This document shows, piece after piece, positions 34,544-45,137 of a stretch of 64,000 bases of DNA. The notes beneath the pieces were generated by a model. That model was not told where the DNA came from and did no database searches. It saw nothing but the letters and a program-made list of their open reading frames with translations. This stretch comes from Paenibacillus anaericanus (lineage in GTDB: Bacteria; Bacillota; Bacilli; Paenibacillales; Paenibacillaceae), in contig NZ_RZNY01000001.1 of the NCBI RefSeq assembly GCF_003994475.1, forward strand, positions 62,001-126,000, read 5' to 3'. Each line of letters opens with the position of its first letter. The first letter of the stretch is position 1. Made by a program: the position numbers and the translations under genes.

Positions 34544-35299
34544 TTAATCTCGTTCGCATGCACGCATGAACGTGATCCACAATGCATATACCAAAAGGAT
34601 GGAAGACAATATTCCAGCCGTAAGAAAAACTGTCGTATGCTCTTTCTGTTCTACAGTTATCGCGGAATACCCCCAGAAGAATACGAGCGGAATAATACCG
34701 TTAAGTGAACGGTAGCTAATGAGGAAAGAAGCTAGCACGCCAAAGATAAGTATAATAACCCCTACAAATAGCTCGTTGGAATGTAAGTTAATGCCGATAT
34801 CGGTGTAATATAGCGCAATTTGTATATTGATAAGTGTTGCGACACAAATCCAACCGAAATACAGACTGAAGGGTAGAATAATAAACCAACGCTCTCCTCT
34901 AGTAGGGAAGAGAATTTTTTGAGTTCGTAAGTACAATACCGCGAGTGTAATCAGCAACATGATTATCGCGATTAGGGATAAGACGATAAATTGGTATTGC
35001 CAGAGTAGAATCCAGGCTATATTAAATATACAGGACAGTATGAACCAGAATCGTAGAGGGAGCACGGAATCAGTTAATCCATTATAGCTACGAAATTGGT
35101 ATACGATAAATCCAGCCAATAAGGTGTAAATGACGATCCATATCGTGAAGGCGTATCCTGCGGGTGTAATTAGCGTATGATGCATATCAGAGATTTCTCC
35201 GGTACGCTTGCCACCGAGTGGAACGAATTGAGCTAATGCGTTCATGACTACTACAGCAACAAAGAATATACAGTTCCATATTGGATATTTTCGGACCAT
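34544..35299 (-). CDS. TspO/MBR-like membrane protein
   Basis: 251 residues with seven or more hydrophobic segments. The segments AGYAFTIWIVIYTLLAG, FNIAWILLWQY and LYFGWICVATLINI match the tryptophan-rich TspO/MBR superfamily, although the protein is longer than the roughly 160-residue five-helix TspO. Ligand unknown (TspO binds porphyrins). No operon partners. Confidence 0.75.
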   Translation of the reverse strand: MVRKYPIWNCIFFVAVVVMNALAQFVPLGGKRTGEISDMHHTLITPAGYAFTIWIVIYTLLAGFIVYQFRSYNGLTDSVLPLRFWFILSCIFNIAWILLWQYQFIVLSLIAIIMLLITLAVLYLRTQKILFPTRGERWFIILPFSLYFGWICVATLINIQIALYYTDIGINLHSNELFVGVIILIFGVLASFLISYRSLNGIIPLVFFWGYSAITVEQKEHTTVFLTAGILSSILLVYALWITFMRACERD

Positions 35300-35508
35300 G
35301 TTATAGTTTCCTTTCTTGGAGGGGATTCGGTGATCTGAAGATAGTAATTAGTCATATGAGTTTACTATATAATTGTATCCATTTATGGTAAAAACAATAT
35401 CATGGGTTCCAGTCTATATTGCAGGATAATGTGGTATCGGTTTTATATGGTTTGATTTTCGTATAAAATGTAATTAAATGATGGAATCAGAAACGACGGG
35501 AGATCACC

Positions 35509-38500
35509 ATGAATCAACGTCTTTATGGAATATGGCTCGGGGATGTGTTGTTTTGCTTCTCGGGTGAAATATCAGAGTCAAAAGTAGATACCTGGACGGC
35601 TTCGATCAGAGCGATTGAGCTTACTGAAGGGATCAGACCATTTCAGCAAGCTGCGCTAAGGCTTGCGGAGGTGCGATGTCCTGTCTCTTCGGCGCGCAGA
35701 GCAGCGCGAAGTGGAGAGCGTAAGGGGTTAATCGGGCGAACTTTAGAGGGACTTGCACTGCCGGCTCCCGAGGCATGGTCTCTATTGCTTCATTGGGATG
35801 AATCACTTTTAGTGAAACAAGGAATCATTCCCGGAGTTGAGATGAACTACTGGAGTGTGGTTTCACAGTTTGCACTTGAGCTGATGTTACAGGGTAAAAT
35901 TACCCCTGGAATGAGACCAGTGGCGAGGATAGGTGGTCGACGGCGGGGTGCGCAATCGTCACTACGTGCCGCATGGGGACCGCTACTAAGTAATGAGGAG
36001 GATGACGAAAAGTTCCGTCAATTGGCGGGCGCAATGCCTCCGATTTGTTTATCGGCGGTTCAACTTGTAGCTGCACAGGAGGAAAGTTCGCTTGAGCAAA
36101 TGCAAATTTCAATCCTTTATTCATTCCTGACGGCGATAATTGATAACGAGACGCGCAAATCGGTTGGTGATCTTGGACGCAAGCTAAATCCTTCCAAAGC
36201 AGATTACCGCCGAGGTTATTCTCCGCTTCACGAATTGTGGTGGAATAGCCTACTTTCTTCTGGGCAGCCACCCGATATTCAGGGAAGTCTTGTAGAAATT
36301 TCTCAGTTGGCCGAGGATATCTCAGCTGCTGGCGGAGACCAGCCTCAGGTTACAGATGATGAGCAGGACGGACGGGGTGTAGGAACATTTCGTCTATGTC
36401 TACGTCTAGAACCTGCGGAGAATATAGATGGGCATTTATTGAATAGACAGGAAGGCGTTCCTGAATGGGTCCTAACATTCTGGGCTGAAGGGGTCGAAGA
36501 CCCAGCGCTTCTGCTTCCGGCCGGGTTTATCTGGAGCTATCCGGAACGTGAGATGGAAGTCCGGGAGCGCATATATAAGGACATACAGGAAAACTTACTC
36601 CTTCGTCTCAAAAAGGCGTCAGAGTTATCTGCTGAAGTGTCGATTGCCATGGAATCGCAGCGCCCAGAGGGGGCAACCCTCGGACCTGAGGAGGTATATA
36701 CCTTCTTGAGCAGATCGGTACCTTTACTACGCAAGAACGGTGTTGCAGTGCAAATGCCTTCTCGGTGGACCAAAGAGGGTCGCCGTCAGGCTGGAGTTAA
36801 GATTAAGGCAGATGGGTGGGATAGTGAGAACGAAGATGCTGGATTGCCGAAGTTTGGGGTGGACCAATTAGTCTCGTTCCAGGCAGAAGCCGTTATCAAC
36901 GGACATGAACTTACCCAAGAAGAACTAGTATTACTTTCAAACTCGAAATCTCCGCTTGTTTTTTTTCGGGGTGAATGGATAGAGATTGATGTAAAAGAAA
37001 TAAAGCAGGTCCTAAAGTTCATGAAGCGTCATGAGCAAGGAACGATGACATTCCGCGAACTAATGTATCTAACATCTGATAATGAAGATGATAATCGTTT
37101 GGACGGAATGTATGTCGAGCGAGTGGAATCAACGGGACTGCTCTCCATGCTGATGGACGGAGAAGCAATAAGAAGACCGGAGTATAAGCAGGTTCCGGCT
37201 TCGTTACAAGGCACACTGCGTCCTTATCAGGAGCGAGGTTATCAGTGGTTGTCAACTATGCGAAAACTGGGCTTTGGCGCACTGCTAGCGGACGATATGG
37301 GGCTCGGTAAGACGGTACAGGTGATCACGGTTCTACTGGATGGATTAGCAGAAGGGGCGGGTAAAAGCCTGATTATTTGTCCTACATCATTACTGGGAAA
37401 CTGGGAGCGGGAACTTACCCGATTTGCCCCAGAATTGAGGTTGTACGTTCATCACGGTAGTGATCGACTCCACGGAGACCGTTTTCTAGAGGCATGTGAG
37501 AATCGGGATGTTGTATTGACCACGTATCAGTTGGCGGGTAGAGATGCGAAAGAGCTACGTGATGTGAAGTGGGATACTATTGTGCTTGATGAGGCGCAGT
37601 ATATTAAGAACTTCGGTACGAAACAGGCCCAAAGCGTAATGAAGCTTGCAGCCCCTCATCGGATTGCCATGACGGGTACTCCAGTGGAGAACAGACTGAG
37701 TGAGCTGTGGTCTATTTTCCAATTCCTCAATCCGGGTTATTTAGGATCACATGCCTCTTTCCGGTCACGTTACACTGGAACGGGTGGGAACCAGAGTGCG
37801 GAACTAGGCAAGCTTCGTAAATTGGTAGCCCCATTCCTTCTTCGCCGCCTCAAGAGTGATCCTGATATCCGTAAGGACCTTCCGGAGAAGATTGAGCTTA
37901 AGTCGTACTGTACACTGACACCAGAGCAGGCAAGGATGTATCAAACTGTGACGGAGGAATTGATGTCTCAGATCGGAACTAGAGACGGTATTGCTCGCAA
38001 AGGTTTGGTATTGACTTCCCTAACGCGACTCAAGCAGATTTGCGATCATCCTCTGCTTGCAGTAGGTAGGACGAATGCAGGGGACATTGCTGACCGATCA
38101 GGTAAAATGGAGCGATTAACTGAGCTACTCGATTTGATTATGGATAATGGCGAAGCATCGTTGATTTTCACCCAGTATGTGCATATGGGCGAATTATTGA
38201 AGGAACGGTTAGCTCAAAGATATGGCGTAGCCCCTTTCTTCTTACATGGTGGCGTACTTAAGAGTGAACGAGATCAAATGGTTCAAGCGTTTCAAGAAGG
38301 TATTGGCTCACCTTTATTTGTACTATCCCTTAAAGCGGGGGGAGTTGGGTTAAACCTGACTAGGGCTAATCATGTTGTTCATTATGATCGTTGGTGGAAC
38401 CCTGCTGTTGAGAATCAAGCAACAGACCGAGTGTTCAGGATTGGACAGAATAAGAATGTAGAAGTTCATAAGTTAATCTGCCAGGGGACCCTTGAAGAAC

Positions 38501-38649
38501 GAATCGATGAACTGATTGAACGGAAGAAGTCACTATCTGAACAGGTCGTGGGTTCTGGTGAGCAGTGGTTGACGGAAATGTCGAATGAGGAACTACGAAA
38601 CTTGGTTGCTCTACAAGCGGGAAGTATTGGGGAGGAGGATGGAAGATGA
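35509..38649 (+). CDS. SNF2/Rad54 family helicase
   Basis: 1046 residues. The N-terminal ~550 residues carry a bacterial SNF2-associated domain. The helicase core follows: motif I DDMGLGKTVQ (from residue 595), motif II DEAQ (694), motif III TGTPVEN, and C-lobe motifs LKAGGVGLNLT and DRVFRIGQ. It is an ATP-driven DNA translocase; the biological role in Bacillota is unclear. The next gene overlaps by 4 bp (ATGA), so the two are coupled. Confidence 0.93.
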   Translation: MNQRLYGIWLGDVLFCFSGEISESKVDTWTASIRAIELTEGIRPFQQAALRLAEVRCPVSSARRAARSGERKGLIGRTLEGLALPAPEAWSLLLHWDESLLVKQGIIPGVEMNYWSVVSQFALELMLQGKITPGMRPVARIGGRRRGAQSSLRAAWGPLLSNEEDDEKFRQLAGAMPPICLSAVQLVAAQEESSLEQMQISILYSFLTAIIDNETRKSVGDLGRKLNPSKADYRRGYSPLHELWWNSLLSSGQPPDIQGSLVEISQLAEDISAAGGDQPQVTDDEQDGRGVGTFRLCLRLEPAENIDGHLLNRQEGVPEWVLTFWAEGVEDPALLLPAGFIWSYPEREMEVRERIYKDIQENLLLRLKKASELSAEVSIAMESQRPEGATLGPEEVYTFLSRSVPLLRKNGVAVQMPSRWTKEGRRQAGVKIKADGWDSENEDAGLPKFGVDQLVSFQAEAVINGHELTQEELVLLSNSKSPLVFFRGEWIEIDVKEIKQVLKFMKRHEQGTMTFRELMYLTSDNEDDNRLDGMYVERVESTGLLSMLMDGEAIRRPEYKQVPASLQGTLRPYQERGYQWLSTMRKLGFGALLADDMGLGKTVQVITVLLDGLAEGAGKSLIICPTSLLGNWERELTRFAPELRLYVHHGSDRLHGDRFLEACENRDVVLTTYQLAGRDAKELRDVKWDTIVLDEAQYIKNFGTKQAQSVMKLAAPHRIAMTGTPVENRLSELWSIFQFLNPGYLGSHASFRSRYTGTGGNQSAELGKLRKLVAPFLLRRLKSDPDIRKDLPEKIELKSYCTLTPEQARMYQTVTEELMSQIGTRDGIARKGLVLTSLTRLKQICDHPLLAVGRTNAGDIADRSGKMERLTELLDLIMDNGEASLIFTQYVHMGELLKERLAQRYGVAPFFLHGGVLKSERDQMVQAFQEGIGSPLFVLSLKAGGVGLNLTRANHVVHYDRWWNPAVENQATDRVFRIGQNKNVEVHKLICQGTLEERIDELIERKKSLSEQVVGSGEQWLTEMSNEELRNLVALQAGSIGEEDGR

Positions 38650-39431
38650 GTGGAGCGAATGCGACCCACAGTAACCTTCAAATGGAATTTCTCCCGGAAG
38701 GGATACGAATTGATATATCGGCTAGTGATAACAATAAAGAGTCGAAATATTCAATTATACTCGCTATACCTCCACTGGATACAGAATTCGAAGCATCGTT
38801 GGTTCAACGCTTGCAAGATCAACCACTAAAATTGGCAGCATTGCTCGAAGTTGGGTCCAGTGGTATTGTGGATTTCCTGCCTCGTAGATTACCTTGGGGT
38901 TTGATTACAACAGGAGGGGAGATGCCCGGCGGCGGGGTATGCTCCTGCGGTGAGTTAAGCTGTAACCATAAAATTGAAGCATTGAAGTATGCCGATAACA
39001 TGTGGGAGAAACAGCCTGATCTACGACTGAGAATGCTTGGATTAACCCGGGAAGGCTTATTAGCTGCTGTGCTCGATAATTGGGCAGCTATAGAACCATT
39101 AGAAAATGCTGAAGAAGCACTGCTTCGATATGTTGGTAATCATCCTGAGGAGCAAAGTCGCGCACAAGGGAGTGGACCAAACATCGCTGAATGGCTCGCG
39201 GAAGTGGCTGAAATGGGCAGGTTGCATCAGCCGGGCCCGCAGTTTCATGACGTGCAGATCCATCTTGATCCTGTGGATGAGTCCCAGGCTCCAGTAGCAT
39301 CACCGGTGCCTTGGAAGCAGTTGCTTCCCCATGTTTTCTCTGCTTCGAAAGGATACTCCCTTATTTCATCTGGGGTCATGCAGCGTGCGGAGAAACTCGC
39401 CGCCTCGTTACGCAAGCTACCTCAAGAATAA
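38646..39431 (+). CDS. SWIM zinc-finger protein, SNF2 partner
   Basis: 261 residues. CSCGELSCNH followed by KIEALKYA matches the CxC...CxH zinc-binding SWIM pattern. SWIM proteins are commonly encoded beside bacterial SNF2 helicases and may guide DNA or protein binding. No other domain recognised; the N-terminal 90 residues form an unassigned alpha/beta region. Followed by a hairpin terminator. Confidence 0.82.
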   Translation: MSGANATHSNLQMEFLPEGIRIDISASDNNKESKYSIILAIPPLDTEFEASLVQRLQDQPLKLAALLEVGSSGIVDFLPRRLPWGLITTGGEMPGGGVCSCGELSCNHKIEALKYADNMWEKQPDLRLRMLGLTREGLLAAVLDNWAAIEPLENAEEALLRYVGNHPEEQSRAQGSGPNIAEWLAEVAEMGRLHQPGPQFHDVQIHLDPVDESQAPVASPVPWKQLLPHVFSASKGYSLISSGVMQRAEKLAASLRKLPQE

Positions 39432-39450
39432 CGGGAATTAAATACACATA

Positions 39451-39492
39451 ACAAATGGCAGGTTCAGGATATCCCTGGGCCTGCCAATTTGT
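39451..39492. terminator. Hairpin terminator between convergent genes
   Basis: ACAAATGGCAGG pairs with CCTGCCAATTTGT across a loop; it sits between the SWIM gene and the convergent alarmone synthetase gene. Confidence 0.75.
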
Positions 39493-39534
39493 CGGAGCCA
39501 TATTTATGATGTTGATACGAATAAGCACGAGAAA

Positions 39535-40269
39535 CTAAGGTGAAACGATGGAGTTGCCGGGATTATTTCCCTCAAGTGAGCCCATAATTTCTTTGCGCAA
39601 GCCATGCATCTTCTTATCAAGTGCATCTGCTGCGAGGGCAGCTTCTGTTAATTCCTTCACGATATGTGGGGGGACCTGCTTCTCGAACTTGTAGAACAGA
39701 ATATGTTCCATGCTGGCCCAGAAATCCATGGCTAATGTACGCATTTGAATTTCAATTTTCATCCATCGCTGCCCTTCGAACAACGTGAGTGGAACGGCGA
39801 CGATGAGATGCAGACTTTGGTATCCATTAGGTTTGGGATTTTCGATATAATCCTTGATTTCGAGGATGGTAAGATCCTCTCTTTTACGGAGATGGTCCAG
39901 AAGACTATATATATCTTTAACAAAGGAGAAGACGATTCTCATTCCGGCGATATCATGGATTTTATTAACCATATTGTCGACCGTCATTTCAAGCCCCTTA
40001 CGTTCTAGTTTATCCAGAATACTCTTAGGTTCCTTAATGCGTGTTTTGATGTGTTCAATAGGACTATAACCGTTATGAATTTTCCATTCGGTTTGAATGA
40101 GTTTGATTTTGTTCTTCAATTCATCTAAGGCGAGCTGATATAGAGTCGGAAGCTTTCTCCATTCCTCCAACCTACGTAACTCATTGTCACCAAATTCTAA
40201 GTGGTATAATTCTTTCAGGTTTAACTGACCGAGCAGTGTATCTTTGCCATATATATTAGATGTACTCAG
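39535..40269 (-). CDS. Small alarmone synthetase, YwaC/SasA type, non-AUG start
   Basis: RelA/SpoT synthetase domain that makes (p)ppGpp from ATP and GDP/GTP: HNGYSPIEHIKTRIK, HDIAGMRIVFSF, ENPKPNGYQSLHLI and EIQMRTLAMDFWASMEH. No hydrolase domain. No ATG or GTG is available at the 5' end. TTG at 40170 has no binding site and would give 211 residues, whereas the frame stays open to a TAG at 40276-40278. A CTG at 40269 lies 9 nt after TAGGAG and gives 244 residues with an N-terminal extension like that of YwaC. I prefer the CTG start with moderate confidence. Confidence 0.85.
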   Translation of the reverse strand: MSTSNIYGKDTLLGQLNLKELYHLEFGDNELRRLEEWRKLPTLYQLALDELKNKIKLIQTEWKIHNGYSPIEHIKTRIKEPKSILDKLERKGLEMTVDNMVNKIHDIAGMRIVFSFVKDIYSLLDHLRKREDLTILEIKDYIENPKPNGYQSLHLIVAVPLTLFEGQRWMKIEIQMRTLAMDFWASMEHILFYKFEKQVPPHIVKELTEAALAADALDKKMHGLRKEIMGSLEGNNPGNSIVSP

Positions 40270-40540
40270 ATTGATCTACTCCTAATAATAAATTTCCTTC
40301 TTTATTGTACCTTGAATAGCTCGCTTAAATCAAAAGGAAACATGAATATGCAAGATCAACAGGTAATCTAGTGAAAACTTATCATTTGAAGGCAATTTAC
40401 CGAAATTAAAAGGAGAAATCAATGAGTACGAGTTAAATGGTGCGGTATTTAGGTTTGGCTGTAATTTTCACCAATGCGTCAAATCTGGTATGATAATTAA
40501 CAACTTCAAAGAATTGCTCGGATAGGAGAGGAGTAGATTT

Positions 40541-41269
40541 ATGAAATTTTTACAACGAATTAAAGATGGTGCGGGAAAAGTGACCGATCGTGCGCAGAAT
40601 GTGGTGGAAATCGGGAGGTTAAACACGCAAATTTCAAATATTGAACGTGAAATGGGACTGTACTTTCAGAAGATGGGCGAAGTGTTCTATGAGGGTTACA
40701 GGATTAAGAACATGTCTCTAGCGGAGAAAGAAATGGTTGAACTCGCTAAAACTTGTGATCTGCTGATAGAGGAACGGGATGATATTCGTGCTAAAATCGC
40801 CGAGTTAAAAAATGAACATTTGTGCAGTGCATGCGGTAAAACCGTTGCGGAGGATGCTTTGTTCTGCCATTTTTGTGGACATAAGCTGCAGAAATCAAAG
40901 GTGCAGGATGCAGGAATGGCTACGGAACCTACGGTTGAACATAACGAGGTAACAAGAGATACTGTTCCTGAGGATGATGATTTCCTCACTCCACTCTTGG
41001 AAGAATTGAGAATTTCGGAAGAGGAGAAACAGCCGGTAGATCCTGTAGCAGACGCACGCTACCTTCGTGATTTGGAACGAGAGCGCCAGCGTCAAGAGGA
41101 ATTGGATTTGCGCATACGTACATGGAATGAAAATGTGGAAAAGGGAGACTCTGCTTCCGCACCCGTTGAATCAACCGTGAGCATTAACACGGTCAGTTGT
41201 CAGATTTGTACAACTTCACTCGTAAAAGGAACTAAATGGTGTCCACATTGTGGGGCAGAACAGATTTAA
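40541..41269 (+). CDS. Zinc-ribbon protein with coiled coil
   Basis: 242 residues. The N-terminal ~90 residues form a coiled coil. A first zinc ribbon (CSACGKT..FCHFCGHK, residues about 93-115), an acidic linker with a charged helical stretch, and a second ribbon at the C-terminus (CQICTTS..WCPHCGAE) follow. ATG 40541 follows GGAGAGGAG. No catalytic motif; a scaffold or regulatory role is possible. Preceded by a 271-bp region with its promoter. Confidence 0.75.
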   Translation: MKFLQRIKDGAGKVTDRAQNVVEIGRLNTQISNIEREMGLYFQKMGEVFYEGYRIKNMSLAEKEMVELAKTCDLLIEERDDIRAKIAELKNEHLCSACGKTVAEDALFCHFCGHKLQKSKVQDAGMATEPTVEHNEVTRDTVPEDDDFLTPLLEELRISEEEKQPVDPVADARYLRDLERERQRQEELDLRIRTWNENVEKGDSASAPVESTVSINTVSCQICTTSLVKGTKWCPHCGAEQI

Positions 41270-41423
41270 GGTGCGAATAAGCAGTAACCGAGGAATTGTT
41301 CACCGAGTTGTAATAAGTAGCCTCTCCAAACGGGAAGATGTTCCGTAGTATTAGGTAGGATGTTGTGCTTTCTCTCTAAGTGGGGAATATTATTACTAAC
41401 TGTGAACTAGGAGTGTGACTATA

Positions 41424-41729
41424 GTGGAATGTATCGTTTATTTTGACGTGATGCATGGTGATGTGGTGAAGGAATTAAGAGGTCTTATTTTTCTTGATGA
41501 AGGTAAAGCACCGACGGAGAAAGACTATCTGTTGATGTTTGAAGATATGGGCTACAAGCTTCGGCTTGAAGACCCTAATGATCTGGTGTTCAAGCCGACT
41601 GAGCCGAGTGCAGACCTTCGTCAAATTCGGATCCGTAGAGTGGATACAGGTGAGAAGAACTATAAGGAAGACAAGGAATTGAGATCGGTTGTTTCAGGGT
41701 TGTTACCCAATGAATCGAGACCTATCTAA
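41424..41729 (+). CDS. Hypothetical protein, about 101 residues
   Basis: Small, soluble, charged protein opening VECIVYFDVMHGDVVKELRG. GTG 41424 is placed 10 nt after AGGAG; an in-frame GTG at 41415 is too close to that site. No family recognised. It is convergent with mscL. Confidence 0.65.
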   Translation: MECIVYFDVMHGDVVKELRGLIFLDEGKAPTEKDYLLMFEDMGYKLRLEDPNDLVFKPTEPSADLRQIRIRRVDTGEKNYKEDKELRSVVSGLLPNESRPI

Positions 41730-41758
41730 AGTTCTGAGTTCTTGAACATAGGAGAAGA

Positions 41759-42256
41759 TTACTGTCCTCTAATTTGTTCAGGCTCATTAAGCATCGAAGT
41801 ACAATGAGAACATCTAGTAGCCTTAACCGGAATTTCAGAGTAGCAGTAAGGGCATTCCTTCAGCGTACTTTGAGGTTCCGGTTTTTCTTGTTCCTGCTTG
41901 TCTCTTCTTAAGAAATTAATACCTTTAACAAGAAAGAATATGCATAAAGCGACAATGAAGAAATCGATCATAGTATTGATAAATTGACCATAAGCGATGA
42001 CTGCAGCTCCGACTTCTTTGGCTTGAGCTAACGATACGACATCTGCCCCACTAGGCAGTTTCTTCTCGCCATCCAAATTGATAAATAGATCGGTGAAATT
42101 AACGCCACCTAGTATCTTCCCGATGGGAGGCATCAGGATATCGTTGACGACAGAGGTCACGATTTTTCCAAATGCACCTCCAATAATAACCCCGACTGCA
42201 AGATCAATGACATTCCCCCGCATAGCAAATTCTTTAAACTCTTTGGCAATTCCCAT
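41759..42256 (-). CDS. mscL: Large-conductance mechanosensitive channel with C-terminal zinc ribbon
   Basis: 165 residues from ATG 42256 (after AAAGGAGC; an upstream in-frame ATG precedes that site). The N-terminal ~105 residues are classical Msc[25 protein letters not shown] (first helix) and a second helix near 82-100, opening under membrane tension to release solutes. The tail after LRRDKQEQE carries a zinc ribbon, C135/C138 and C149/C152, instead of the usual short C-terminal helix. The function of this tail is unknown. Confidence 0.92.
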   Translation of the reverse strand: MGIAKEFKEFAMRGNVIDLAVGVIIGGAFGKIVTSVVNDILMPPIGKILGGVNFTDLFINLDGEKKLPSGADVVSLAQAKEVGAAVIAYGQFINTMIDFFIVALCIFFLVKGINFLRRDKQEQEKPEPQSTLKECPYCYSEIPVKATRCSHCTSMLNEPEQIRGQ

Positions 42257-42332
42257 CAGATAAGCTCCTTTCAACTTCTTCTAATCTTCGTTTGTATTAT
42301 ACTGTAAAAGGATACTTTTTTGTCAAAAGTAA

Positions 42333-43265
<933 letters not shown>

Positions 43266-43330
43266 GCGGGGGCTATAGATAGATATGTGCCAACATTAGT
43301 AGAGTTGATTTGGGGAGGAACTATTTTATT

Positions 43331-44683
43331 ATGGAACGCGAGAAAATATTTCAAAGAAACAGACATCCATTTAAGACATTTTCGTTAGGACTACAACATG
43401 TGCTAGCCATGTATGCAGGAGCGGTTATTGTTCCGCTAATTGTGGGGAATGCGCTTGATTTCACGCTTGAGCAATTAACTTATTTAATCGCAATTGATCT
43501 TCTCGCTTGTGGGATCGCGACGTTGTTACAGGTGTTTGGTAATCGCTTCTTTGGAATTGGGTTGCCTGTTATGCTCGGATGTGCTTTTCAAGCCGTATCG
43601 CCCATGATTGCGATCGGTTTGGAGGATGGGATGGGAGTATCCGCTATCTATGGTGCTATTATCGCATCAGGGCTATTCGTCTTCCTGTTCTCAGGTGTTT
43701 TTGGGAAGTTGATCGCGTTCTTCCCTCCGGTGGTGACAGGTTCCGTTGTAACCATTATTGGGGTCACTCTGATTCCAGTTGCTTTAACGGATCTTGGGGG
43801 TGGAGATAGAACGAGTCCCGATTTTGGGAGTCCGTTGAACTTGATCCTCGGCTTTGGAGTTCTGATCTTTATTATCTTGATGAACCGTTTTACAAAGGGG
43901 TTTCTCCGTTCCATCTCAGTTCTGCTTGGTTTGATCGCTGGTACAATCGTGGCTGGATTAGCTGGCACAGTAGATTTCACACCGCTGAAGGAAGCGGGTT
44001 GGTTTCATATGGTGCAACCGTTCTATTTTGGGAAGCCAACGTTTCACGCTTCGGCCATTCTGACGATGATCCTTGTGGCTATTGTTAGTGTAGCGGAATC
44101 GACTGGTGTATTCATGGCACTTGGCAAAATCGTAGGTAAAGACATTACTTCCAAAGATTTAGCGCGGGGCTATCGTGCGGAAGGTTTGGCTATTATGTTA
44201 GGTGGAATATTCAATTCATTTCCCTACACTACGTATTCTCAAAACGTTGGACTTGTCCAGATGAGTCGTGTTAAAACACGAGATGTTATTTTCGTAGCAG
44301 GTAGCTTGCTCGTTCTTATCGGTTTTGTACCTAAGATCGCAGCATTGACACAATTAGTACCCACCTCTGTTCTGGGAGGGGCGATGATCGCTTTATTCGG
44401 TCTCGTTCTCTCTTCAGGTATTCGGATGCTGGGAGATCAGGTGGATCTTAACCGACATGAGAACCTACTTATCATCGCATGCTCCGTTGGAATGGGGCTA
44501 GGTGTAACAGTAGTTCCGGAAGTGTTTGCGCAACTGCCGGACAAACTACGGATTCTCGTTGATAATGGTATTGTTGCAGGTAGTTTCACTGCTATTATTC
44601 TGAATCTGTTATTTAATGGGCTGCGTGGTAATCAACGCAATACGGTTGCGGTTGAACCCGGCGAAGAGGGGGAGGTAGCTTAA
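43331..44683 (+). CDS. pbuX: Xanthine permease, nucleobase:cation symporter 2 family
   Basis: 450 residues with about 14 membrane segments. ATG 43331 follows TTGGGGAGGA. Landmarks: LGLQHVLAMYAGAVIVPLIVG near the start and FPYTTYSQNVGLVQMSRVKTR, the NAT/NCS2 signature region. It imports xanthine for Xpt. The gene ends 7 bp from the convergent DUF4870 gene. Confidence 0.95.
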   Translation: MEREKIFQRNRHPFKTFSLGLQHVLAMYAGAVIVPLIVGNALDFTLEQLTYLIAIDLLACGIATLLQVFGNRFFGIGLPVMLGCAFQAVSPMIAIGLEDGMGVSAIYGAIIASGLFVFLFSGVFGKLIAFFPPVVTGSVVTIIGVTLIPVALTDLGGGDRTSPDFGSPLNLILGFGVLIFIILMNRFTKGFLRSISVLLGLIAGTIVAGLAGTVDFTPLKEAGWFHMVQPFYFGKPTFHASAILTMILVAIVSVAESTGVFMALGKIVGKDITSKDLARGYRAEGLAIMLGGIFNSFPYTTYSQNVGLVQMSRVKTRDVIFVAGSLLVLIGFVPKIAALTQLVPTSVLGGAMIALFGLVLSSGIRMLGDQVDLNRHENLLIIACSVGMGLGVTVVPEVFAQLPDKLRILVDNGIVAGSFTAIILNLLFNGLRGNQRNTVAVEPGEEGEVA

Positions 44684-44690
44684 CCTCCAA

Positions 44691-45029
44691 TTACATCCGG
44701 TGTAACTGTCTCTCAGCAAGTTCGCCGAATAAGGGGAGTTTGAGCCATTTACCTTGTAAACAGGCGACCATTAACACTAACCAAAGGACCAATCCTATTA
44801 GGGTTAACAACAGACCTACTATGGTGCCAATAAGAGGGAGAAATCCTATGAGCGCATGTCCAATCATGAGAGTACCGAACAACATGATCGATTGTAAGGC
44901 ATGAAATAGAACAAAACGACTCCTTCTCTCTACAACTAGAAAAATAACGCCTCCAACAAAGGCAAATAAGTAACACAGAAATCCAGCTAGATTCTCATAA
45001 ATACCGGTAGATGATTTGAAAGGGGACAT
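44691..45029 (-). CDS. DUF4870 membrane protein
   Basis: 112 residues with three to four hydrophobic segments: AGFLCYLFAFVGGVIFLV, then SRFVLFHALQS, the family motif, then two C-terminal helices. ATG 45029 follows AAGAAGG; an ATG at 45137 directly at the previous stop codon has no binding site and would add a non-family extension. Function unknown. Confidence 0.82.
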   Translation of the reverse strand: MSPFKSSTGIYENLAGFLCYLFAFVGGVIFLVVERRSRFVLFHALQSIMLFGTLMIGHALIGFLPLIGTIVGLLLTLIGLVLWLVLMVACLQGKWLKLPLFGELAERQLHRM

Positions 45030-45137
45030 GGCAATTACCTTCTTTCTAGGGGCAGATGAAGGAGGAAGGTGGTTATCCACCTCTTCCTGTCTCATTATCC
45101 AGTGTATGACGAGCTGTATCATGACAGAACCATTCAC

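Noticed and set aside
45030-45137. 36-residue extension of the DUF4870 protein
   Set aside because: No ribosome binding site at 45137, and the extension does not fit the family; ATG 45029 has AAGAAGG.
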